Assembly: GCA_028290465.1 (NCBI GenBank)
Contig: JAQGJU010000017.1
Span: forward strand, 1 to 54,393
Length of the DNA stretch: 54,393 bases
Direction of reading: 5' to 3'
Source of the DNA: Xanthobacteraceae bacterium
GTDB lineage: Bacteria > Pseudomonadota > Alphaproteobacteria > Rhizobiales > Xanthobacteraceae
The notes under the pieces were generated by a model. It was not told the DNA's origin. It saw only the letters and a program-made list of their open reading frames with translations, and ran no database searches. Both the position numbers and the translations under genes were made by a program. Positions 44,500-53,071 of this stretch are shown here, in pieces; within the stretch, counting starts at the first letter, position 1; every line of letters starts with the position of its first letter.

Positions 44500-46494
44500 A
44501 TGAGCGACAGCGCCCCCCGCCGCGACAAGCCCTGGATGTTTCGGACCTATGCGGGCCATTCCACGGCCAGTGCTTCGAACGCGCTCTACCGAAAAAATTT
44601 GAGCAAAGGCCAGACCGGCCTGTCGATCGCCTTCGACCTGCCGACCCAGACCGGCTACGACCCGGACCATCCGCTGGCCAAGGGCGAAGTCGGCAAGGTT
44701 GGCGTGCCGGTGTCGCATATCGGCGACATGCGCGCGCTCTTGGACGGCATTCCGCTCGGCACCATGAACACGTCGATGACCATCAATGCCACGGCCGCGT
44801 GGCTGCTGGCACTGTATTGCGCGCTCGCCGACGAACAGGACGTGCCGCGCGCGGCGCTTGCCGGCACGACGCAGAACGACATCATCAAGGAATATCTGTC
44901 GCGCGGCACTTACGTGTTTCCGCCGGCACCCTCGATGCGGCTGATCAAGGACACCATCCTGTTCAGCACCGCCGAGATGCCGAAATGGAATCCGATGAAT
45001 GTGTGCTCGTATCATCTGCAGGAGGCCGGCGCGACGCCGGTGCAGGAACTGGCCTTCGCGCTCGCCACCGCGGTCGAGGTGCTGGACATCGTGAAGGCGT
45101 CAGGCCAGGTCGCACCGGAGGATTTCGGCGAGGTCGTCGGGCACATCTCTTTCTTCGTCAATGCCGGGATGCGCTTCGTCACCGAAATCTGCAAGATGCG
45201 CGCCTTCACCGAGTTGTGGGACGAGATTACGGCGACGCGCTATGGCGTCACCGATCCGAAGCAGCGGCTGTTTCGTTACGGCGTGCAGGTCAACTCGCTC
45301 GGCCTCACCGAACAGCAGCCGGAAAACAATGTCAGCCGCATCCTGATCGAGATGCTGGCCGTGACGCTGTCCAAGAAGGCCCGCGCCCGCGCGGTGCAAT
45401 TGCCGGCCTGGAACGAGGCGCTCGGCCTGCCGCGCCCGTTCGACCAGCAATGGTCGTTGCGCATGCAGCAGGTGCTGGCCTACGAGACTGATTTGCTCGA
45501 ATACGGCGACATCTTCGACGGCTCGGTCGAGATCGCCAACAAGGTCGCCGAGCTCAAACGCCAAGCGCTCGAAGAGATGGCCACGATCAAACAGATGGGC
45601 GGCGCCGTGGTGGCGGTCGAGGCCGGCTACATGAAGCAGCAACTGGTCGAGTCGAACTCGCGCCGCGTCGAAGCCATCGAGAGCGGCGAATTGACCGTGG
45701 TCGGCGTCAACAAATTCACCGAAACCGAAGCCTCGCCGCTCGGGGCCGGCGAAGACTCGATCATGACCGTCTCGGACGACGTCGAGGCCGTGCAGATCGA
45801 ACGGCTGCAGGCGTGGCGCGCAGCCCGCGACAACGCCGCCGTCGAAGCCGCGCTGAAGGATCTGCGAACTGCCGCTCGCGACGGCCGCAACATCATGCCG
45901 CCGTCGATCGTCTGCGCGAAAGCCGGCGTGACGACGGGAGAATGGGCCTTCGCGCTGCGAGAATCGTTTGGTGAATTCCGCGCCCCGACCGGCGTCGGCA
46001 CCGGCATGCGCAATGACGCCGACGGCCTCGACGAATTGCGCGCCGATGTCGACCGCGTATCGCGCAAGCTCGGGCGGCGGCTGAAATTCCTGGTCGGCAA
46101 GCCAGGCCTCGACGGCCATTCCAACGGCGCCGAGCAGATCGCGGTACGGGCCCGCGACATCGGCATGGACGTGACCTATCAGGGCATCCGGCTGACTCCG
46201 GCCGAGATCGTCGAAGCCGCTGTCGAGCAACGCGCCCATGTGATCGGGCTGTCGATCCTGTCCGGCTCGCACGTATCCTTGGCGCGCGACGTGGTGGCTC
46301 AGATGCGCAAAGCCGGGCTCCACGACGTGCCGGTCGTGGTCGGCGGCATCATTCCGCCCGAGGACGAACGCACGCTGAAGCAGGCCGGCGTCGCGGCCGT
46401 CTATACGCCGAAGGATTTCGAGCTGAACCGCATCATGGCCGATATCGTGCGCGTCGTGGAGCGCAAGGCCGACGAGACCGAGACGGCGGCGTAA
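44500..46494 (+). CDS. ecm: Ethylmalonyl-CoA mutase, adenosylcobalamin-dependent
   Basis: Converts (2R)-ethylmalonyl-CoA to (2S)-methylsuccinyl-CoA in the EMC pathway. A methylmalonyl-CoA-mutase-type TIM barrel (RTYAGHSTASASN, FDLPTQTGYDPDHP, TMNTSMTINA) is followed by a B12-binding domain with D538-G-H540-SN-G543. It has 664 residues. I call it Ecm rather than methylmalonyl-CoA mutase because of its short N-terminus and the nearby ccr and mcd. The start at 44500 has GGAG 8 bases upstream; a start at 44449 is longer but overlaps the operator-like sequence. Confidence 0.94.
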   Translation: MSDSAPRRDKPWMFRTYAGHSTASASNALYRKNLSKGQTGLSIAFDLPTQTGYDPDHPLAKGEVGKVGVPVSHIGDMRALLDGIPLGTMNTSMTINATAAWLLALYCALADEQDVPRAALAGTTQNDIIKEYLSRGTYVFPPAPSMRLIKDTILFSTAEMPKWNPMNVCSYHLQEAGATPVQELAFALATAVEVLDIVKASGQVAPEDFGEVVGHISFFVNAGMRFVTEICKMRAFTELWDEITATRYGVTDPKQRLFRYGVQVNSLGLTEQQPENNVSRILIEMLAVTLSKKARARAVQLPAWNEALGLPRPFDQQWSLRMQQVLAYETDLLEYGDIFDGSVEIANKVAELKRQALEEMATIKQMGGAVVAVEAGYMKQQLVESNSRRVEAIESGELTVVGVNKFTETEASPLGAGEDSIMTVSDDVEAVQIERLQAWRAARDNAAVEAALKDLRTAARDGRNIMPPSIVCAKAGVTTGEWAFALRESFGEFRAPTGVGTGMRNDADGLDELRADVDRVSRKLGRRLKFLVGKPGLDGHSNGAEQIAVRARDIGMDVTYQGIRLTPAEIVEAAVEQRAHVIGLSILSGSHVSLARDVVAQMRKAGLHDVPVVVGGIIPPEDERTLKQAGVAAVYTPKDFELNRIMADIVRVVERKADETETAA

Positions 46495-46894
46495 GTGGCG
46501 GGCAATAGGTTGTAGCTGGCACCTTACGCAATAACGCGCGCAAAACGCTCGCAACACCGCATCGGGGTCCGATGGCGCGTCCGGCGGTGTCGCGCTGCAA
46601 TTATGTGAACGGCATCATTCCGACTGTGGTGCCGGGTCTGGTCCTGAAGAACTGCGTCGGCTGTAGAACGTCCTCATCCTTGTCGACGGACTACGATGCT
46701 TGGCAGATCAATTTAAAGGCCGCGAGCGATCACCAATTTGACCGCATCACATTAACGCCCTCGATCTCTCGCAACTCCCGTCGGCCTGCAGCAAACTCCG
46801 GCTGGCATCAAGTTCGCCAGCGAAACCAGTTATTACGCCGGCGGCGGCCTGACGATAACGTTCGGGCCCTGAGCGAGCGGTGTTCGTGTAGCCT
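46495..46894. other. Non-coding 400-base stretch with possible decayed gene end
   Basis: No complete gene is convincing. Around 46760-46872 a frame reads TPAGIKFASETSYYAGG then GLTITFGP and stops, which looks like the C-terminus of a beta-rich protein. An AASDHQFDRITLTP stretch lies just before it in another frame. Together they could be a frameshifted remnant. A plus-strand open frame from 46572 runs on antisense to the araC gene and was rejected. Confidence 0.25.
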
Positions 46895-47896
46895 TCACTC
46901 ATTCTCGAGCCGCGCCGCATCGGCGCGCACGGCCGACGGCGTATTTCCGAAGCGACGTCGGAAGCTGCGGTTGAAGTGCGACAGATCCGGGAAGCCGGCC
47001 TCCAGCGCGATCTCGCTGATCTTTAGCCGCGTCGCCCGCGGATCGCGCAACAGACGATGGACGCGATCAAGCCGTCGATCGAGCAAATGCTCGGAAAACG
47101 TCCGCCCGGTCTCCTCCAGCAGCCGGTGCAGATAGCGCACCGAGAAGCCGAGGCTCGCCGCGATGCGCCCTGGATCGAGATCCGAGTTTGTGGCGTCCTT
47201 GGTGATGGCTTCGAGCACCGCGCGCAGCCGCGCCGCCCGCACGCCACGCTCCTCGATCAGACTTTGCGTATCCTTGCGCGGCCCGATCGCGCTCGCCACC
47301 AGGTCGGCAACATGCACGCCGGCAAGCTCGGGCTCATTCACGTCGTCCAGCGAAAACAGCGTTTCAAGATAGCCGACCAGCAGCCGCAAGGTCGGATGGG
47401 ACGCCGGGATGCACTGCTCCACCAGCCCGTCGATATCGCGCACCAGATGGCGCAACGCTTCGCGCGGTAGGCTGATCGACCAGGTCTCGCCCTCGTCCAG
47501 GCTGTGGAACTCGTTTTCGCAACGGTTGTCGAACAACGCGGCATCGCCGGGCGCGAGGTGATGCACCTCACCCTGCTGCACGATACGGAAGCCGCCGGCC
47601 CGCACGATGATCATATACAAACCATCATTGCCGTCCTTGGCCTGCTTGGGCCGGCGAATGAAGCTGGAGGGCGTGCCGCGTACGATGCCGGCCGCAACGC
47701 CGCCGAGCGGAATGAAATCGACGGAAAAACGCAGGCCGTCCGTCGACCGATCGATGAATTCCATCTCCATGCGGCGATGGACGAAGCCATCGCTCCAGGC
47801 GGCGAAGCGCGCTTCTTCGGGCAAATCGTCGGTTGAAAAACGGATTCGGGATGGTTTGCTCGCGCGTCGATCGATGTCGGGCACATTCATTTCCAA
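46895..47896 (-). CDS. AraC family transcriptional regulator
   Basis: A 333-residue regulator. An N-terminal sensing domain (AraC-binding-like, with APGDAALFDNRCENEFHSL) precedes two C-terminal helix-turn-helix units (GRIAASLGFSVRYLHRLLEE and KISEIALEAGFPDLSHFNRSF). FRRRFGNTPSAVR is the typical AraC/XylS end. The ligand and targets are unknown; ecm lies on the other side of a 400-base gap. A second ATG two codons in is possible. Confidence 0.92.
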   Translation of the reverse strand: MEMNVPDIDRRASKPSRIRFSTDDLPEEARFAAWSDGFVHRRMEMEFIDRSTDGLRFSVDFIPLGGVAAGIVRGTPSSFIRRPKQAKDGNDGLYMIIVRAGGFRIVQQGEVHHLAPGDAALFDNRCENEFHSLDEGETWSISLPREALRHLVRDIDGLVEQCIPASHPTLRLLVGYLETLFSLDDVNEPELAGVHVADLVASAIGPRKDTQSLIEERGVRAARLRAVLEAITKDATNSDLDPGRIAASLGFSVRYLHRLLEETGRTFSEHLLDRRLDRVHRLLRDPRATRLKISEIALEAGFPDLSHFNRSFRRRFGNTPSAVRADAARLENE

Positions 47897-48197
47897 CCAA
47901 CCAGGGCATCTCGCTGAGCCCGAACCTGGCGCGCCGTAAAGCGGCGATGCCGAGCCTTTGCGATCAAGTCCACCCCGGTCGCAGCATCAAATTACCGACA
48001 TTCAAACGGGATTACAATCCATAGTCAAAAATAATTCGGATTTTTCATGAAATCCCGGCTATTAAACGGATCGGCCGCCACCGCTTCAGCGCCCTTGAAC
48101 CACGGGGTTGCGAAGCCGCCACGAACGCGGCCATTGTCGCGCGCACCACTATCGATTCCGGTTGCCGGCTCGCCGGGCAGCCGCTGACGGACCCGCT
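47897..48197. other. Intergenic region between divergent araC and lrp genes
   Basis: There is no gene here. About 300 bases separate two divergent regulator genes. The middle (48015-48070) is AT-rich (ATAGTCAAAAATAATTCGGA, then TTTTTCATGAAAT) against a GC-rich background and is the likely promoter zone. I saw no clear palindromic operator or paired -35/-10 boxes. Confidence 0.4.
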
Positions 48198-48659
48198 ATG
48201 AGTCATCTGGATGCGATCGACCGCCGGCTGCTGGCGCTGCTACAGGACAATGACCGCCTGGCGCTCGCCGAATTGAGCACGGCGACCGGCGTCGCCGCCT
48301 CGACGCTCAACGACCGCATCAAGCGTTTGGTGCGCCAAGGCGCCATCACGGGCTTTCATGCGCGGCTCGCGCCGGAGGCGCTGGGACTGGATCTGCTGGC
48401 TTTCGTGCTGGTCGGATGGAGCGATCCGAAAGTCGAGCCGGTCTTCCTGAAGAAAATCCGTTCGTCGCCGGCCGTGCTCGAATGCCATCACGTCACCGGC
48501 GTCTGGAACTACCTGCTCAAGGTGCGCATCAAGAACACGCGGGCGCTGGAGGCTTTCCTGGCCAACACCGTCAAAGCCGTCGCCGGCGTGCAACGCACCG
48601 AGACCATCATCGCGCTATCGTCGGCGAAAGAGACCTGGGCGCTCGACGTCACCGAGTGA
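48198..48659 (+). CDS. Lrp/AsnC family transcriptional regulator
   Basis: A 153-residue Lrp-type regulator. The helix-turn-helix is at the N-terminus (LDAIDRRLLALLQDNDRLAL, then LSTATGVAASTLNDRIKRL) and a RAM ligand-binding domain follows (VLECHHVTGVWNYLLKVRIKN). The start at 48198 puts the usual LDxIDRxLL motif at the N-terminus; upstream in-frame sequence is not Lrp-like. Ligand unknown, probably an amino acid by family. Confidence 0.92.
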   Translation: MSHLDAIDRRLLALLQDNDRLALAELSTATGVAASTLNDRIKRLVRQGAITGFHARLAPEALGLDLLAFVLVGWSDPKVEPVFLKKIRSSPAVLECHHVTGVWNYLLKVRIKNTRALEAFLANTVKAVAGVQRTETIIALSSAKETWALDVTE

Positions 48660-48691
48660 ACGCGGACCTCAGAGCCGGGAAGGATGACGCG

Positions 48692-49921
48692 TCAGCCTGA
48701 ACTGATCGCCGCCATCGCCTGCGCCAGGCTGCTCGGCGACAGCGGCTTGGTCAGATATTCGTTCATGCCGGCGGCCCGCGCGGCCACCGCTTGGCCGGGC
48801 TCGTCACGCCCCGAAACTCCGACGATCGGCACGCGGCCCACCGTCGCGCCGAGTGCGCGGATGCGGCGCGACGTCTCAAAGCCGTCCATCGCCGGCAGCG
48901 TAATGTCCATCAGCACGACATCGAAAGCGCCGTCCTTCACGGTCTCGATCGCGTCCTCGCCCGAGCCGACGAAATCGGGCCGATGGCCGAGTTCGGTCAG
49001 GATGGTGTTGAGGATGACCCGGCCATACGGATTATCCTCGACGCACAGGATGCGCAGGCTGCGCACCGGCGTGCCGTTCGCCGCGGTGCCGGCATCGGCA
49101 CCGTGTGCGGTGGCGCCGGCCGGCGCGGCGTCCACCGTCACGGTCAGGCGAAACGTCGCGCCGCGCCTGGCCTTGCTGGTCACCGTCAGATCGCCGCCCA
49201 TCGCCTTGGCGATATGCTTGACCAGCGCGAGCCCGAGACCGGCGCCGCCGAAGCGTTGCGCCACGTCGGCATTGGCCTGCGTGAACACCCGGAACAGCCG
49301 TTTGATCTCGGCCGGCGTCAGGCCGATGCCGCTGTCGGTGACCGTGAAGGTGAGCTTGATCCGTTTGCGCACCGCGCGCCCGGCCGCGACATCGAGCGCG
49401 ATCCGGCCGCGCTCGGTAAACTTGACGGCGTTGTCGATCAGATTTTCCAGCGCGGCGCGCAACCGCAGCACGTCGCCGATGACGATATCGGGCAGCGCGC
49501 CCTTGACCCGCACCTCGCTGGTCAGCCCGCGTGTCTCGGCGCGCGCCGCCAGCGACGCGGCGATGCCATCCACCAGTCTGCCGAGACGGAACGCCTCGCG
49601 GCGCAACACCAGTCCATTCGTATTGGCCTTGGCGGCGTCGACCGCCAGCGTCGCAAGCTGCGCCAGATATTCGGCCGAACTCTTCACCGCCTGCGCCCAG
49701 GCGCGTTCGCGCGGCGCCAGGTCCGAACTCGCCAGCAATTCACCGAGCGCCAGAATCCCGGTCAGCGGGGTGCGGATGTCATGTGCGAACGCCGCGAGCG
49801 CCGCCTCGACCGCACGCGTTTTGCGCGCCGCCGGCTGCCGCGTCGTTTGTTTGATCGGTCGCTTCACAGGCCGTCTGCGCCGTGACGGCGCCGGACTTTT
49901 CGTTGCACGCATACGCTTCAT
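48692..49921 (-). CDS. Hybrid histidine kinase-response regulator without a sensor domain
   Basis: A 409-residue soluble protein. A short basic N-terminus (RRRRPVKRPIKQ) leads directly into a HisKA domain with the phospho-His in FAHDIRTPLTG, then an ATPase domain (N-box LIDNAVKFTERG, G1 TDSGIGL, G2 GGAGLGLALVKHI) and a C-terminal receiver (VLMDITLPAMDG). No membrane segments and no PAS, GAF or other sensor domain are seen, so input must come from a partner protein. A GGGGTGG stretch precedes the ATG at 49921. The gene is convergent with lrp. Confidence 0.92.
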   Translation of the reverse strand: MKRMRATKSPAPSRRRRPVKRPIKQTTRQPAARKTRAVEAALAAFAHDIRTPLTGILALGELLASSDLAPRERAWAQAVKSSAEYLAQLATLAVDAAKANTNGLVLRREAFRLGRLVDGIAASLAARAETRGLTSEVRVKGALPDIVIGDVLRLRAALENLIDNAVKFTERGRIALDVAAGRAVRKRIKLTFTVTDSGIGLTPAEIKRLFRVFTQANADVAQRFGGAGLGLALVKHIAKAMGGDLTVTSKARRGATFRLTVTVDAAPAGATAHGADAGTAANGTPVRSLRILCVEDNPYGRVILNTILTELGHRPDFVGSGEDAIETVKDGAFDVVLMDITLPAMDGFETSRRIRALGATVGRVPIVGVSGRDEPGQAVAARAAGMNEYLTKPLSPSSLAQAMAAISSG

Positions 49922-50012
49922 CCACCCCACTCCAGCATGGCATGAAGCCCCGGCAGGGCCAATCCGTGCAACCCCGCGCGACCCCACGCTCCCTGGCCCC
50001 ACGTCGACAGGG

Positions 50013-50885
50013 TCAGGGCAGCCCGACGCCACGCCGGATATCGGCCGGCGTCACCCCGGCATGGCGCAGCTCCCGCAAGGCCGTAGCTCTCGTCGATTTC
50101 GCCAATTTGCGGCCGTCGGCGCCCAGAATCAGCTTGTGATGCTGGTAGACCGGGGCCGGCAGGCCGAGCAACCTCTGTAACAGGCGATGCACGCTGGTCG
50201 ACCAGAACAGATCCTGCCCGCGCACCACATGGGTGACGCCCTGTAGAGCGTCATCGATCACAACCGCGAGATGATAGCTGGTCGGCGTCTCCTTGCGGGC
50301 CAGCACCACATCGCCCCAGGCCTGCGGCATCGCCTGGACGGTGCCGGTCTCGCCGCGCGGGCCTTCGCCGGCCTCAAACCAATCCAGCGGTCCGGCCTGC
50401 GCGACCGCTACGTCCATCATCAGCCGCAGCGCATAGGCGTCGCCCGCGTCCATGCGCCGGTTGCGCTCCTCTGCCGACAGCATCCTGCCGTTGCCGGGAT
50501 AAAGGGGCGCGCCGTCCGGATCGCGCGGCCAGGCACCATGGATTTCGCGGCCCTCGACCAGACGCTGAATCTCGGTGCGGCTTTCGAAGCTGGCGAACAC
50601 GAGGCCGCGCCGCTCCAGCCTTTCCAGCGCGTCCAGCGACGCATCGAAATGCTCCGACTGCCGCCGCACCGGCTGTTCCCACTCGATGCCGAGCCAAGCC
50701 AGGTCCTCATAGATCGCCGTCTCGTATTCGGGCCGGCAGCGCGACACGTCGATGTCTTCCAGCCGCAGCAGCAAGCGGCCGCCCATGCTCCGCGCCAGAT
50801 CGAAATTGGCCAGCGCCGACAACGCATGGCCGAGGTGCAGATAGCCGTTCGGACTTGGGGCAAAACGCAGGACGGGAACGGTCAT
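50013..50885 (-). CDS. gluQ: Glutamyl-Q tRNA(Asp) synthetase
   Basis: A GluRS-like catalytic domain without the anticodon-binding half, which attaches glutamate to queuosine in tRNA(Asp). The HIGH motif is HLGH (17-20) and the KMSKS equivalent is RKLAKS; the zinc-type Cys cluster is not obvious. It has 290 residues, normal for GluQ. The start at 50885 (MTVPVLRFAPSPNGYLHLGH) fits the family. Located 91 bases upstream of the kinase gene. Confidence 0.93.
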   Translation of the reverse strand: MTVPVLRFAPSPNGYLHLGHALSALANFDLARSMGGRLLLRLEDIDVSRCRPEYETAIYEDLAWLGIEWEQPVRRQSEHFDASLDALERLERRGLVFASFESRTEIQRLVEGREIHGAWPRDPDGAPLYPGNGRMLSAEERNRRMDAGDAYALRLMMDVAVAQAGPLDWFEAGEGPRGETGTVQAMPQAWGDVVLARKETPTSYHLAVVIDDALQGVTHVVRGQDLFWSTSVHRLLQRLLGLPAPVYQHHKLILGADGRKLAKSTRATALRELRHAGVTPADIRRGVGLP

Positions 50886-50984
50886 TGAGAACTCGTCATG
50901 ACGAACGTAATGACTTGGGAAGTACCGGCTGGAAAATATGAAATAGATTGATTCGTCCGCACGCTCATACTTTGTTGATTCCTC

Positions 50985-51659
50985 ATGTCCCCGCGCATCG
51001 ATACGCAAGCCGATCTCCAAGCCGCCCTGAAGCGCCTGCTCAAAGCCGACCCCCGGTTAAAGCCGGTGTTCGAACTCGCCGGAATGCCGCCGCTGCGCCG
51101 CCGATCGGGCGGCCTTGCGGGCCTCGCCACCATCGTGGTGTCGCAACAGGTTTCCGTCGCCAGCGCCGGCGCGATCTGGGCACGGCTGGAGGCCGCGCTG
51201 GATCCGTTCGACCATGCGAGTGTGGCGCGGGCGCGGCCGGACCGGCTGCGCCGGATCGGCCTGTCGGCCGGCAAGATCCGCACCCTCAAAGCTCTCGCCA
51301 AGGCCGAGCGGCTCGGCGAAATCGACCTTGCCGGGCTGGCCGATCATCCGGCCGACACCGCCCACGCCATGTTGACGGCTCTGCACGGCATCGGGCCGTG
51401 GACCGCCGACATCTATCTGCTGGCGTGCCTCGGCCATGCCGACGCCTGGCCGGCCGGCGACCTCGCGCTACAGGAAGCCTATCGCATCGCCTTCGCGCTA
51501 GAGGCGCGGCCGACCACCAAGGACATGGGACCGCTCGCCGAGATCTGGCGGCCGTGGCGCGGGGTGGCGGCCCGGCTGCTGTGGTCGTATTATCGGGCCG
51601 TCAAAGGGCGCGACGCGGCGCCGCTTCCACCACCCACATTGCCCAAACGGAGGTCGTGA
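50985..51659 (+). CDS. AlkA-like DNA-3-methyladenine glycosylase
   Basis: HhH-GPD superfamily DNA glycosylase. The helix-hairpin-helix is LHGIGPWTADIYLL (133-146) and the catalytic Asp is D159 in PAGDLALQ, as in AlkA-type alkylbase glycosylases. It has 224 residues, lacking the AlkA N-terminal domain, which matches the short bacterial subfamily. It starts the pair with the esterase gene, overlapping it by one base. Divergent from gluQ. Confidence 0.92.
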   Translation: MSPRIDTQADLQAALKRLLKADPRLKPVFELAGMPPLRRRSGGLAGLATIVVSQQVSVASAGAIWARLEAALDPFDHASVARARPDRLRRIGLSAGKIRTLKALAKAERLGEIDLAGLADHPADTAHAMLTALHGIGPWTADIYLLACLGHADAWPAGDLALQEAYRIAFALEARPTTKDMGPLAEIWRPWRGVAARLLWSYYRAVKGRDAAPLPPPTLPKRRS

Positions 51660-52330
51660 TGGCCGCAACGCTGGACGGTCCACGGCTGGAGCCGCGCTCG
51701 GGTACCGCCCGCCAACTGGTCGTGTTCCTGCACGGCTATGGCGCCGACGGCAACGACCTGATCGAGATCGGCCGCGCCTGGCAGCCGCTGCTGCCGGATG
51801 CCGCGTTCGTGTCGCCGCATGCCCCGGAGCCGTGCGGCATGTCGTCCGGCCGGCAGTGGTTTCCGCTCACCTTTCGCAACGAGGAAGAGCGCTGGACCGG
51901 GGTCAACCAGGCCTCGCCCGGCCTTGACCAGTTCCTCGATGCCGAGCTGGCGCGCCGCAACCTGGCTGATTCGGCGCTGGCGCTGGTCGGTTTCAGCCAG
52001 GGAACCATGATGGCGCTGCATGCCGGGCTGCGCCGCCCCAAGGCCATGGCCGGCATTGTCGGCTATTCCGGCCTGCTGGCGGTGCCGACCGAAGGCCCGA
52101 TCGAGGATGTGATCGCGCAGGTCCGCTCCCGGCCGCCGGTGCTGCTAGTCCATGGCGATTCGGACGAATTGATCCCGGTGCAGGCCCTGTTCCATGCCAC
52201 GCAGGGGCTGGCCGCGATGGATGTCCCGACCGAATTTCACGTCTCCCCCGGCATCGGCCACGGCATCGACGGCGAGGGCCTGCGCCATGGCGGCGAATTT
52301 CTGGCGCGGCGCTTCGCCCGCGCCCGCTAA
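51659..52330 (+). CDS. Phospholipase/carboxylesterase family alpha/beta hydrolase
   Basis: A 223-residue serine hydrolase. The oxyanion region is VVFLHGYGADGNDL, the nucleophile is in GFSQG, the Asp in HGDSDELIP and the His in GIGHGID, which gives a full triad in carboxylesterase/phospholipase family order. The ATG shares its A with the TGA of the glycosylase gene, showing tight coupling. The substrate is unknown. Confidence 0.92.
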   Translation: MAATLDGPRLEPRSGTARQLVVFLHGYGADGNDLIEIGRAWQPLLPDAAFVSPHAPEPCGMSSGRQWFPLTFRNEEERWTGVNQASPGLDQFLDAELARRNLADSALALVGFSQGTMMALHAGLRRPKAMAGIVGYSGLLAVPTEGPIEDVIAQVRSRPPVLLVHGDSDELIPVQALFHATQGLAAMDVPTEFHVSPGIGHGIDGEGLRHGGEFLARRFARAR

Positions 52331-52465
52331 GGCCGCGCCTGTCTGGGCATGGCCTACCCACGCATGGGTGGTAAATGCCTGGAAGCGCTTCACAATGCCG
52401 TCACGCTGGCTATAGACTATGGCCAAGCTGCCGCGTGGCAGCGTGACGAGCGAAGGAGCGCGGCT

Positions 52466-53032
52466 TTGAACGTGCATGTGTCGCACGTATCGCCGACCGG
52501 TTGGCCGGCCTTGGTCCTCAATGCGGACTTTCGTCCGCTGAGCTATTATCCGCTATCGCTGTGGTCCTGGCAGGACGCCATCAAGGCGGTGTTCCTGGAA
52601 CGGGTGAACATTGTCGCGCAGTATGACCGCGCGGTGCACAGCCCGAGCTTCGAGATGAAGCTGCCGAGCGTCGTCTCGCTCAAGACCTATGTGAAGCCCT
52701 CGACCAATCCGGCGTTCACGCGGTTCAACGTGTTCCTGCGCGACCGGTTCGCCTGCCAGTATTGCGGCGCGCGCGACGACCTCACCTTCGACCACCTGAT
52801 CCCGCGCTCGCGCGGCGGCATCACGTCCTGGGGCAACGTGGTCGCGGCCTGCTCGTCGTGCAATCTGCGCAAAGGCAGCATGACAGCGGCCGAAGCCCAC
52901 ATGTTTCCGTCGCAGATGCCGTTCCAGCCGAGCGTGCACCACCTGCATCGCAACGGCCGGCTGTTTCCGCCGAACTACCTGCACGAATCCTGGCTCGACT
53001 ATCTCTATTGGGACACCGAGCTGGAGCCGTGA
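52466..53032 (+). CDS. HNH endonuclease family protein
   Basis: A 188-residue protein. The N-terminal part (WPALVLNADFRPLSYYPLS, WSWQDAIKAVFLERV) is typical of a conserved alphaproteobacterial HNH family. The HNH core has C97-x2-C100, H110 in FDHLIPRSRGG, N124 and C129-x2-C132, a zinc-bound beta-beta-alpha-metal site. I chose the TTG start at 52466 because AAGGAG (52453-52458) is 7 bases upstream and relatives begin with NVHVS. A longer ATG start at 52349 has no such signal. Role unknown (possible DNA repair or defence). Confidence 0.88.
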   Translation: MNVHVSHVSPTGWPALVLNADFRPLSYYPLSLWSWQDAIKAVFLERVNIVAQYDRAVHSPSFEMKLPSVVSLKTYVKPSTNPAFTRFNVFLRDRFACQYCGARDDLTFDHLIPRSRGGITSWGNVVAACSSCNLRKGSMTAAEAHMFPSQMPFQPSVHHLHRNGRLFPPNYLHESWLDYLYWDTELEP

Positions 53033-53071
53033 GTTAGGGCGTTCGGATCGGCGTGGTCGCGCTGTCGCGCA

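Noticed and set aside
46572-47135. Plus-strand open frame entering araC from the ecm side
   Set aside because: Its second half is antisense to the araC helix-turn-helix region, and the first half shows no recognisable protein.
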